Source: Asterochloris sp. CNOR1 (Eukaryota; Chlorophyta; Trebouxiophyceae; Trebouxiales; Trebouxiaceae). Taken from it: a stretch of DNA of 64,000 nt. A program made the position numbers and the translations under genes. Below the pieces are notes generated by a model. The model saw only the letters and a list, made by a program, of their open reading frames with translations, was not told where the DNA came from and did not search any database. Numbering within the stretch: the first letter of the stretch is position 1; each line of letters begins with the position of its first letter. The stretch is from contig OZ017751.1 of NCBI GenBank assembly GCA_963969365.1, positions 2,852,001 through 2,916,000 on the forward strand. The letters are read 5' to 3'. Below are positions 45,001-57,000 of this stretch, one piece after another.

Positions 45001-48000
45001 CTGCTAAGGAGACTGCACAGCGGCCACACCCAGTTCATTCAAGAGTGTGTCTTGGAGGAGGTGCCTTGTAAGAAGAGGTGAGACAGCATCTCGCCTCTAT
45101 GAATAGGGCTTGCTGCTGAGCACATTAGGCATCTGGAGCTTAGTTTCTTGCAGGACATGATAACTGGACCTGTCTGCATCAGCATAGGAGCTAGCGGCGT
45201 TTTGCGACTTGGCAGGGCAGCCTGGCGCCTACCTCTTATGCATGTCCCTGATGTCAGAGCATGGCAGCGACTAGATCATATCCACATAGGCTGCTGCCCT
45301 TGATGATGAGTATCCCTCAGTGTGGAATGGCAAAGTCGTGTGCCTGGCATGGGCCAGACAGCATTTGACATCCCTTACTGTGCAATACTCTGCTGACAGT
45401 GGTCATGTGGCACCACTATTCCCAGCACAGCCTGTGAGCAACAGATGATCTGCCAATTGTCCATGATTCTGCATTAACAACAAGGCAGATAAGGGCCTTG
45501 TTGTGTTGTCACTGGTCAACATTGCACAATTGGTGCCTTTCCAAGGCCTTGCTGCACAAGTGCTAGACCTTGGACAGGCGTCAATTGTGCAGCACCTACC
45601 CATGACAGCACAAGGGAGTGATGAGGACGGCAGTACACTGCCTCCTTTGCTTTCTGTGAGCTTGGCTGCTTGAGTAGTCCATTGGACTACTAGCCGCCAA
45701 CCTGCCGCATCCAGAGTGAGGCTGCAGCATTGCCAACCCCTCACCCCCCCCCCCCCCCCCCCCCCCCCTCCCCCCCCCCCCATCAACTGTATATTCATCG
45801 GAGTGAGAAGGTCCCCATTGACAGTCTAGTAAGCTGCAGCTGGCTGCATTGCACCTTTGCTACATTTCTGGCTTATTGTGCCTGGGCTTTCTGCATTCAC
45901 CCACGACAGGTCAGGACACCTGGCAGGCTGCTGCACGCGCCAGAGCCAGTGAATGTTCAGCTGAGCTGGCAAGACAGTTGCTGGTCATGAGATTTGTGGT
46001 CTTGCGGCAGCCTCCTCGTTATCAGTGATGCGAGAGCAGACACATGCCATTATTCACACTACTAGCAGCGCCCTGGCAGCCATTAGTGACACTCTTCATA
46101 CTCCTCCCCTCTTCAGGACTGTGTTCCCCAGCTCAGATCTCGGTTGTGAGTCTCTGAGCCTGCACAGAGCTGCCTTCTGGCAAACCTGCACAACAGGCTG
46201 TCACCAGATGGCATGTTGGTAAGCAGTATCACCAGAAGGCAAGCACACGGCAGGCAGGAGCCAGACAGCCTGAAGACAGGTGTGAAGAGTTGATCTTCTG
46301 TGGAATGACAGCATGCTGCCTGCATTGTCATCAATGACGCACCTTGCACACATTTGAGGTCGCCATTTGCTCTGCGCTGAAGCATATGGCTTGCTTCCTG
46401 GAACTGGCCTGAGATGTGGTGCCCTGGGCCCTTATCGCTCCAGCACGAGGTGCTGCCAAACCACTTGCAACACTGCTGAAAGGCAGGCCCAGGCTGACAA
46501 GCATGGCCGTTACAGGAGCTGTCAACTTCTGCTCTCAGAATCAGGTGGTGGCCATACGCCAGCACTCAGATCACGATGCCAGCAAGAGAGCCCACTGGAG
46601 GTGCCCAGTGCTGCTTGTGCTGGTCGTTCCAATCTCATATCTGTCAGGTTGTTACCACCTGAGGAGCTTTCGCTGTTGGGCTCGCCTGCATTGCTGTGAA
46701 GTGCATGGGATGGGGTATAACTTGATTGGCTCTAGTCATGGTCACTACCTGACAGGCCGCAGTCTGGCCAATTGGATAATCTTCTGTTGCGCGTCCCTCG
46801 GTCTGTGTGACGGCAGTCTGCCTGCACACTCACTGTGGCACCCCCTCAGATGTCAAGGTTGGCTGGGCAGGGCTGCTGTCAACCTATCGCCTTGTGCAGC
46901 CTGTACAATGAAGGGGTCATTGAGCACCACATGTGCGTGCGTAGACAGCTGTTACCTGTGGGAACTCCACCGCGCAGCTGCAGGCTGCATGGCCGGGCGC
47001 TGCCTACTCCTTAAGGCAGCAATCAATTCTCAACTTAAAAACAGAAGTGCACTCCATCTCATGTCTCCTAGAGTTCATCTACCTTCCTGCTGCCTGCAGG
47101 GCCAGAAGCTGCCTGCCAGCAACCCTGGCGGCATGCTGCACATTGAGCTGCACCCTGCCAGTCCTGCGGGAGTCGCAGTGCAGGCCGCTGCGAAGCGCAT
47201 CCTGATGGGTGTCCTGGTTCAGTACCAGCCGAGCGGGCTGGTGGCGCGCAAGCTGCAAATGCAGCCACGCACTCTGGGCAGGGTGACAGGTGGGCTTAGA
47301 GAGCCTTGGTGATGTACTCATGGTCTTGCCATGAACATCATAGACATTTCCACTGGTCTGCAAGCACCGCCAAGACAGTTCAGTGCGCACTACACCTATG
47401 CAACCTGGCAGTGGTCGGTCAGACACCTCTGTGTGGTGCAGCTGCATGTCTTGGCATTTGGTGAGCTCTGCCTGCCTGCAACTGGCAGCCAGGCACATAG
47501 ACCATTGCAGCTGAAAGCTATGAACCATGCAACTGTCTGAATGAATGAGTCCCCTTACATGACCTGTGTGTAGCCAAAAACCCCCTTGCAAACCCTGGCA
47601 GTCCACCGCGCACTGCGCTTGCTTGGACGGCCTACAGTTGCAGGCCTCAAGTGATCCTGTGCCCTGCAGGCAGCCTGTGGGTAAGGACGGAGGAGGAGCG
47701 CATCGACCTGGGCCTGTGTGTGAAGCATGCAGCCAAGGACATGTGCGTGCCAGATTACGTGCAGCCCATGTCCGAGCGGGCAGGGTGGGCCTACTCACAG
47801 GCGCTGGTGGCTGTCCTGGAGCAGTACAAGGTGTGTGCGGATTGAGGGTGGATCGGCCTTCTTTTAGATCTTGAGGCAGGCATTGCTGGCACATCAGGCA
47901 GTGCTGATCTGCATGCTCCCCAGCAGCACACACCCCTGACGCTGCTGGGCAGGCCCCTTGAACCATCGTCGGCCTGCCTGCAGGGAAAGCATGCACAGTG

Positions 48001-51000
48001 CAGCTGATGCGCGTCTGGCCCTTCTACAGCGGAACTAACTTCCTGTGCCTCAATGTCTCTTGACAGGTTGCTCCTTACAGAAGGACACACACCCTGCAAC
48101 TGCTTACTGTGTGCTGCCTGCAGAGACGCTTCCCCTGGGTGTTTGCCATGGTTGAGCACCAGCAGGAGACCTCAGACTTTGAGCTGGGAGAGGTGCTTCC
48201 AGGTGTTGAGGCGGAAGCTGCGCTCCAGAAGGTCAGGGAGGCTAAGAAGTGGATCAGCACGCTGCCGCTCTCCAAGCGGCCCCTGGTGAAGGTGAGAGTT
48301 AGGTCCCCTGGTGCTTTCGCTCTCCTCTGGCACAAGTGCTTGCGAGCCAGCTTGTGCATCACGCAGTACCATGCTGCTGCACAGGGCACCTGCTCTGTCA
48401 CTTGATGAGGATGTCAGCTGCAGGATCAAAGCTACTGTTGGTCAACTGTGTTCCTGGCTTGGCAGCGGTAGCTTGCTGCTGGCGGTATGACCTCTATGGC
48501 ACATCAATACTGCTGCTGAGGTTTTGCTTGTTGCTGCCTGCCCGCCGATGTCCTCTCTTAAGGACGTTGCGCAAATGCGTCAGCGTAACCTGACACTGGT
48601 CTACCTGTGCTGAACCTGCCTGCAGACGTCTTCGCGAGTTGCGCCAGAAGACGCCATCAGGGCGCTGCAGGCCTCCTTGCCCCCAAACCTGGCCAAACCC
48701 CAACAGCCGCTGGAGCTGGAGAATGTGTCGCCCCAGCTGCTGGTGGCCCCTGTGGAGCGCGGCATGCTCACCCTGGCAGTGGCTGGTGGGAATCTGGAGC
48801 TGGGCGACCGTGTGGCTTGCCTCAGGAACACAGGCAAGCTGTCGTGTGCTAGCTCTGCTGGCTGCCATCTCATAGGACAGGGCTGATGGAGCACGAGTCT
48901 TGCATTTGGAAGCTGGACCTGCCATCAGTTGACACGAACACAAGGACTGGCTCCCAGGGTTGCTCGGGGGTTGACCTCGTGGTGTGCCTGCGCCATCATT
49001 GCCGGACCTGTGAGTCCCGGGTGCAATGCCTCCAGCCCAGCACATCTTACATGCTATGTTGCTGCAGGCACCCCAACTTTTGGGGCACGAGGGACTGTGG
49101 TGGGCGTGCACGACGATGCGATTGAGGTCCTGTGCGACGCCACCTTCATCGGCGGCACAACGCTACATGGGCGGTGCAATGGCAACTGTGGTACCATGCT
49201 CCTGCGGGAGCACCTGCTCAACCTGTCAAAGCCCCAGCCTGTGGCGCTGCCAGGCGAGTGGCTTGTGCAGCTTTTCAGCAAGGGGGGGTTGGCACTTGCT
49301 CGGCAGCAGTGTCTTCAGAGAGTCCTCTGACAGCAGTCCGCCAACTCTTGACCTGGACATCTCACCTGATGCCAGGCCCCTGTGGCTGCCATTCTGCTAT
49401 GCAACGTGAGGACTCACCTGTTGAGGGCAGCACGCCTAATGAAAAGGACACAGATCTTGTCAAGCCTTCGCTTGCTACATATTGCTCAGCTTGCCATGGC
49501 CTGATACACACAATCGGCCTGAGATGAGCGTGCACTGGGCTGGCTGCACCAAGCTCCGTGCTGCCCTGCTTCAGGCGGCTCTGTGCCGCGCCAGGTCCGG
49601 CAGATGCCGCGCCAGCCTAGCGCCAACGCCCCCATCGTGAACGGTGCTGGGAGTCCCCAGGACAGAGGTGAGAAGACACTGCATGCAGCAGTCTGCCGGT
49701 CATGCGCCTGTGCACTGCATGGCACGTGCTGCTTGAGGCTCGTGTTGAAACCATGGGCAAATCCAGGTCAGCATCTGGTGTGCTCTGGCATGCGCAAGAG
49801 TTGGGGGACCGTCTGTGCATTTGCCTGAGCTTTTATGTGTCCCTGCAGCTCCCCCTGGAGGACGAGCAGCCACTCCTGCAGGCAACTCTGGGAGACCTCT
49901 GCAGGTGAGCAGGGGGCTTGTGCTGAGGAAGTTTGTGCAAGTGCAAGGGATGCACAGCATTGGAGGACATCTCACTGTTAGGCTGGGCTTGGGAGCAGGC
50001 AACCCCTTTGTGATCAGTTGGACAGAGGCATGTCATGCTGGTGTAATGCATCATGCGATCCCAGGCCTGGGGCCCAGTTGTGTCTGAGGATACAAAATCA
50101 GGGTCTTTGTAGGGGACCCAGGTGGTGGGACAATGACGTGGGAGGGCCCTCCTGGAGTTCAAGTGAAGGACAGCGATGCAGGGAGGGGTCTTCAGAACTC
50201 TCTGGACATTTCTTCCATTCTGATTTGCAAGCATCCCTCCATTCCAGCACAAGAGCTACGGTTTGTAATTGCTGCAATCCTACACTTGAACTGGGTGTTG
50301 TGGCCACAGGAGGTGGCCCTGAGCCTATTCAGGTGGTACAGGATTGCAGCCTTCTGTGGCTGGGGCAGCAACGGTCACGACAGCTGTGAGCAAGGCATGG
50401 AGTTGAAACATATGCCAGAGATGGCAATTGGCACGGCAGCTTGGTCAGCTGCCCTGGTCTCAGGGACTGTCACCATCTGCCTGTGTAGGATCCAATTCGA
50501 ATGCACTGCAAGGGTTGCGCTTGTGCAGGGGTCTGGACATACTGCATTGTTGTCGTGGCTGCCCCATGAGGCTACCAGGCCAGCCATGCAAGCAGAGACA
50601 CCGCCCATGCCACAGAAGAGATATGCCTTGTGGATAGCTGTGAGGGTGCAGCAGGTCCAGTTTGAGACCGCAGCAATGGTGTGGACTCAGTGTTATGCTG
50701 TCATGCACTGAGCCAGCTAACAACAACAACGTCTGGTTTTGGAAGTCTTGCTCAGCAAAAGTGTCATGTTTGCGAGCCGGTGGCATCCAAGCATTTGATA
50801 GCCAAGATCTGCCTGTGCTGCACATGCTGCAGCGCTGGTGTGTCACCTAGTTAGTTTAAAGTGCCACAGCAGAGCTGAACTGGGTCCAATCTGCCTTTCT
50901 TTGCCAACTGCTTGTTTTGCTATGGGGCATGGCGCTGTCCATGACAGGGCCTCTCCCTGAACCAATCAAGCAATTTGCAAAGTTTGGCAGGTGGGTCCCA

Positions 51001-54000
51001 GCATCCCCATGAAAGGCAGTGGACAGCGGTGGTGAGGTTGCGGAGGTCTGGGTCATTGTCAGGATGCAGGAGACTGGGTAGAAGGCCTCAAAGGTGTCCT
51101 TTCCCTGAGGCATGTGAACTCCAAGAGCCATACCGTTACTGTGAGGAGTCGTGTGGTTCATGCTGACAGCAGCCCACGCTTGGCAGTGCAACATGGCCAC
51201 CTGCTTCGTCATTGCTGCCTGAGTGCCCTGGGAGCTGCTGCTTTGTAGCATTACATCAGGTTTGGTGAAGCAGACGCCCTGGCGTGCAACATCTCAAAGG
51301 CATTGCTTGTGTAATAGCTTCCCTGTGCCAGCTGATGTTGAGACGCCTTGTGGCTCAGGGGTCCTAACATTGGCACTGGTAGCCTGTTCTGTCCATGTGC
51401 ACATTGTTGAGTGTGCCTGGTTGGGTCTTAAGGGCAACCATTTGGGATAGGATGTCAGCTGATCTGGCATGCTTTGGCCTCTGGGGCATTCTGAGTCCTT
51501 CATGCCCGACATCTACAAAAGTTTGCTCTTCTGAAAACTAACGTGACAGTGAAGGCTTCCGCAAGGGCTAAAGCTTTGCTGCTGAAGCCACCACCAACTT
51601 CCCTTCAGGCATTCTTGGACTTCTTTGCCAGTGACTGGTGCTGCACTCATGATTGTTTGGCTTCTATTTTGCGTCTCCATGGCAGTCATAAACAACGTGC
51701 AAGTGCGTGCTGAGCTGTGTGGGAGGTCTCGATGCATCCGCAGTGAGAGTCCAGGGCCACATTGCTGTCCTTGGACTGTTGCTGCGGAGCAGTGTGACCT
51801 AATGAATTCACCCAGAAAGCTGTTGCTTGCGATGGCCATTTGCTGCTGCAGTGACAAAGACAGTCCTTTGATCTCATGCATGCTTCTCAAGGAAGCCCAT
51901 GGCAATGTTAACAATCTGGTGCTGTGACTGCGTGTGGGATGGGTGAAAGCTGGCCCACAAGATCAGTCTAAGCGCTCGACTGTTGCTTGGGGACTCAGCT
52001 ACCCTGCATCTGCACAGCGCACATTCTTCTTGTACACCTGCTTCCACGTATCTGGGTGCTGCGAACAGATTCGCTCCTAAATCTGTCAGGCTAGGGGTCA
52101 CACGCCGCAGCCCAAGGAGATTGTGAGGGAGATTCAGCAGGTGTTAGGGACTCCCCCCAACACCTTGTGGACCGCTGCCCACGTAACCTCCTTCAAGAGC
52201 ATTGGCCTGGCATGCCCTAGCATGTAAGGACACAGTGTAACGCAATCAGTGCAACCCCCATTGGAACTGTGCTTTTCAGTCTAATTACAATGTGGAGTCC
52301 ATTGAATCATGTGACATCATGTTGTGTTCATGGATGTCTATGCTGTCAAGCAGGGGACAAGCAATTGGAGTCTTGCTTCGTGCACAGCTGACCAGATGTT
52401 GGGGGCTGACCTCATGGCCACAGAGGTGGGCTGGAGTCTGCGCCTCTTCCTCCTGTCAGTCAACCACAAAGCTGCACCCCATCTCTGTTGAGCTTGAATG
52501 CAATCTATACCCATGTATGTAGAGCTGTGGGGACTGTCGCAATGCATTGCGCACTGGCAGAGGACGATTATTTGGAGGTCATGGCAGAGGGTGGGTCACA
52601 TGTTGTTTGTCAGGTACAAGGCTGATTGCATCTAGAAGTTGTGATGGTGTGGCAGGCTGGTGTCCAGGTCAGGTCAGTGTCCTGGAGATGGCCCCTGCGC
52701 CGCATCCCAGGCACCTGCAACGACAGTACTCATAGTTTCTGCTCACCATGGGCTGGTAGCTCCCTTGCCTTGTGCTGCACGGTCTTGGCCACAGTGGCAG
52801 GATGTTGGGGGCTGAATCCAAGGCCACAGAGGTGGGCTTGGGGCTACTCCTCAATGTTCTGCTGGTCCCCCACAACGATGTGCTCTGTTGCATCTGTTTC
52901 TGGATGCAAGCTTTGCCAAGGGCACTGTGCTCTATCATGCCCTGTAAATTGGTTCCCATGGAGATGCACCAGGTGCAAGGCTGTGTCTGATTGGTAGCTG
53001 TGATGGTGCGGCACTGTCATTTCCAGGTCACCTCAGTGTCCTGGACACGATGGGGGCGTCAGCATCTCAGCCACTCACAGACTCAGCATGTGATGGGCTT
53101 GTGCTCACCATGTGGGATGCAGTCCCCTTTGTCCTGTGTTGCATGGTCTTGGCCATCATGCACACCAGGCCGTTGCAAGTCAGTCAGATGGGTCTCGTAG
53201 ACCTGCACCTGCCTCTGACTACACTGCCAAATTGCTTCTGTCAGTGGAGCCAGCGGCAGGTGGAGGTGTACAAGCCACAAGTGAGCGGCACCCTGCCACG
53301 CCCATCGTTGACAACAAGCCATGACCTGAGTGGTCACCCTGCCATGCATAAATGTCCACAACCGTGCTCTCACATGGCATGCCATCTGCCTCTGGCCTGG
53401 GATTAGCAGGGTAGTGCTTTGGCTGGTTTGACTTGTCAGAATGTTGCTCTGGTAGGTGATGTTGTGGCAAGATATGCACTCTCAAGAGCACCAAGATCAG
53501 GGGCAATCTAAGCAACACTTTGCATTGGAGCAACACAAAGGGTTTGGCTGCAATGGGGTCACATGGGACCAACCGAGTCATGTTGATGTTGAGGTGGGTG
53601 GCTGGATGGAGTTGCTTGGATCAGGGAAGAGGAGCGACGCGAAATCCGCGCGCGTCGGCTCAGATGCGCGATGCTCGCTTAGCGGAACAGGGTCCTTGCT
53701 GTCTTTGCTGCCTGATGCTTAGTGGTCCTGCTCAGATCTCTTTTTGCTGCTCGGCCATCTCGTCATTGACTTGATGCCCAAATGGCTGTGAAGGGATACA
53801 AGTCAATGGTGAGCTGTCAAAGCACAGGGTCAGGCAAATGAGACGGCTGGTGCACCTGGCTCACCTCTGTGCCTGCCTCCAGCATTCAAGGTTGAAGCTC
53901 AAATCGTGATGTATCACAGCTCTGCGCTGCTTTGTACTTACGCCCAAAAGCCAACTATGCGCCGTTCTGACTGGGGCATAGAAGCAACCCTGTGGGTGGC

Positions 54001-57000
54001 GTGCAATTCTGCTGACATGCAACATATAGCTTCTGGAGGGCACATCTGATGGACTGAGCAAGTTTACATACCAGAAGCTGCCTGATGCACGTTGCGTTGT
54101 CCACTGAGCGCATCACTACGCCGGTCTCTTGCTCCCTGCTCATGCCAAGTGGATGCCCACCTCCAGGACATAGTGCCCAAAGTAACACCCTGCTGTACCG
54201 CAGCCTTGCACAGCTTTGCACTTATGATCTGAAGCCGCTTATGCGCATGGCTGGTCTGAAGCATTGTTGGTGCCCATCCATCATGCCCTGGCCCTTCAGG
54301 TCCTTGGTCTGAAGCTTGGCCTCCTCTGTTGCCAGCTTTGCCAGAGCTGCAAGCCGTTGCCCATGCGCTGTGCTGGGGACAGGCAGCAGCTTGCTGCAGA
54401 GCAGGCAGAGCTGCCTGCTGATGCCGCAGTTGACTGTGCATAGAAGCAACTCTGTTGCTGGCAAGCACTTCTGCTGACGTGCACCATTCACCTGCTGCTT
54501 TGTAGTCTCGATGTTCTGTCGAACACAGCAGAACTGTGCTGCAGCAGCTGATTGATGCACGTTGCACCAGTCAGCTTCTGGGGTGCATGTTCAGCTGAGT
54601 TCAACAGATCTGCAGTTCTGCTGAGGTCTGCATACCACTGCACGCCAGCACTGCATCATGCAAGTTGCATCAGAAACTCGGGCACATCACCACACTGGTC
54701 TCTTGCTCCCTGCCCATGCCGTTTGTGGATGTTTACCCGCTTTTGTCGTGGGGGCCACCTGGGTATGTTCACACAAGCCGCAGCACGAGCAGGCGCTGTT
54801 GTGGCAGGGAGAGCAGTGTCCACAACTTTGTGGCTGCAGCTGTTTGTACCTGGCTGGACAGCAAGCTCTTTGAGGTTGCATGGCTTAGCGACATCCACTG
54901 CTAGGCTGAGTGCTGGTCGCTATTGGCCCCGGAAGCTGGGAAACTAGAGTTTGATGCCCAAACTGATTTCATCATGTTGGTCACAAGCCAATGTACAACT
55001 GGTCAATGTTTGCAATGAGGATATTGTTGTCATTTAGCTACCTCTGTTGAAGTTCCTAGAGGTTGGCTGTGAACTTTGGCTCTTGCGTAATCTCCTGCTG
55101 CTTGAGGTCAAGGTTGACTGGGCTACCAAGACCTTGCAGTCATATGCTGTGTCCAGCATAAAGCAATCTTACCGTGCCCGCCAAGAGATTGGAGATCTCG
55201 CCCGTGGAGGTCAGAATCCTGTGTCAGCACCATGTGCTGCCACAGATTTTTGGCTTCGCGCGCGTGATCTCAAAATCCTTGACTTGTGGAGGCCACATGC
55301 CTCACCATCATCACCTGTATTTATTGCATGTGCTTGTTTGAGGGTGAGCAGAGCTGATATGACAGATCCTGCTGGTGAGCCATGTCAAGCACGTGCGCAC
55401 CTGGCTATATGCCGCTCATGACTGGCACTACCTGTGCGACACTGCTGCCCGACACTGCTCACTGTGTCTGCCTGCAGCGGCCTGAGGGCAACACCACCCC
55501 AGCTAAGCCCAAGAAGCGCCAGCCCCTGTGCCCACCCGACAAGGAGTCCAAGGGTTTCACTATAGGTCGGGGTCGGGGTCTGGCCCCACCCGCCAGCGCA
55601 GTACAACCTGCAGCAGCCCCGGGTGCCTCAGCAGCCCCAGACGTGGCAGCTGATGGGGCTGCAGAGCTGCAGCCCGGCAACAACACACCTGACGGCTTGC
55701 CCGAGGACCCAGCCAGGTTTGATCTAGCCTCGGCCCAACAGCTGGGGTCTCAGGCAGGAGTCCATGCACAGAGTGGAGCAGCAGATGGTGAAGGGCCGCC
55801 TGGCTCTGGGCACGGCGCTGGGCAGGCACTGCTGCAGCAGCTGCGTAATGGATCAGGCGCCCTGGCAGATGGCGCTGCTGCAGGTGATGGGGCCAGTGGT
55901 GAGCAAACAGCCGGGGTACAAGGGGCCGCTGGTGGCCCCTCAAGTATGGGAGCCGGAGACGTGGGAGCTGCTGAGTCTGTCCCAGGCCCGCATGCAGCAG
56001 GAGGGTCAAGGTTCATTGGGTCCCCTCCAGGCGTGGAGGGGGCTTCTGGAGGGCTCCAAAGCTCGCAGGAAGCAGATGGAGCAGCGGCTACTGACCGCCC
56101 CATGCCACCAGGCAACCCTGTGGACCTGATGCAACGCAGCAGCGAGGCCTCCCCTGCGCCGCTCAGGGAGGCTGAGGCCGGGGATGGGGCGCTCCTGCCG
56201 GGGCGGGGCGGCTACGGTGGCGCCACTGCTGCTGGCGTCCAGGGCGATGGGGCCGACGGCATGCAGCCGCTGGGCAACACTGCAGTGGGGCAGATGCTCC
56301 TGCAACAGCTGCAGGCCCAACCTGACCAGGGTGGGCATCTCTGCAGTGCATGTCTGTGCAATATAGCGTGCTGTCCTGCCCTTGCTTTGTCTACAAAGCA
56401 AAGACATACAGTCTCTAGAATTTCACCTTCTGGCTTTGCATGTGTAGCAACAGTCCAGGAGGGGTTCAAACCCGCAGTGTAATTGCACATCATGCTCTGT
56501 AAGGTTGATCAGGTTGTTAGGCTGACACAAGGGCTGCTGAGGAACATGAGCACCAGGTGTATCTGCTGTGCTGTGGCGTGCCAACCAGTTCATCTGAGTG
56601 AATCAAGCTGACCACCTTGTTACTTCACCTGCCTGTAGGTCGCTCGTTCCTGCAGCAGCTGCAGAGGGGAGGGTTGCCACAGGGGCAGGGCGCTGGAGGT
56701 GAGCCAGCGTTGCAAAACTGATGTGCAAAGCAGCACAATGCAGGCTTCTGTTTGCATGGCCGGCTGCCAAGCTGCTGGAAGGTGCAGAGCCTGCCTGACC
56801 CTGGCCCCGAAGCTGCCAGCTCGTCCAGGGTGCTGCTGCTGCTTGCACAGCTGCCTAAGCTGTGGAGGCCCCGCTGCCTGCCTGTGGCACCTGAAGCCAG
56901 CTTCTGTCTGCAAATGGTGCTTGATAGCTTTTCCGCTGCCACTGACATCCGCCAGACAGCGGAACAGAGCCCAAAATCAGGTCGCATGTCAAGCTGATCA

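Larger units (their letters stand above)
42175..49904 (+). other. XRN1: XRN1 accessory D1/KOW/winged-helix/SH3-like region
   Basis: Exons encode [10 protein letters not shown], the conserved [13 protein letters not shown] and [10 protein letters not shown], a D1-like [17 protein letters not shown]-like [14 protein letters not shown], winged-helix-like [16 protein letters not shown], and an SH3-like GDRVACLRN followed by [10 protein letters not shown]. The order matches fungal and animal XRN1. These domains brace the catalytic region. The exon at 42175 could instead start at 42202, since both acceptors are phase 0. Confidence 0.85.

Noticed and set aside
46416-47312. Open frame of about 298 codons in plus orientation
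   Set aside because: It overlaps XRN1 exon 47100-47289 in another frame, has Cys/Trp/Leu-biased composition and no homology I recognise.
47079-47996. Open frame of about 305 codons on the minus strand
   Set aside because: It is antisense to two confident XRN1 exons, with Pro/Ala/Gln-biased composition.
50133-50711. Open frame of about 190 codons inside an XRN1 intron
   Set aside because: No recognisable domain, no splice or start context, biased composition; treated as chance.
56395-56485. GGTTCAAACC reminiscent of a tRNA T-loop
   Set aside because: The T-stem has a mismatch and no A-box or acceptor stem lies upstream; it falls in an XRN1 intron.
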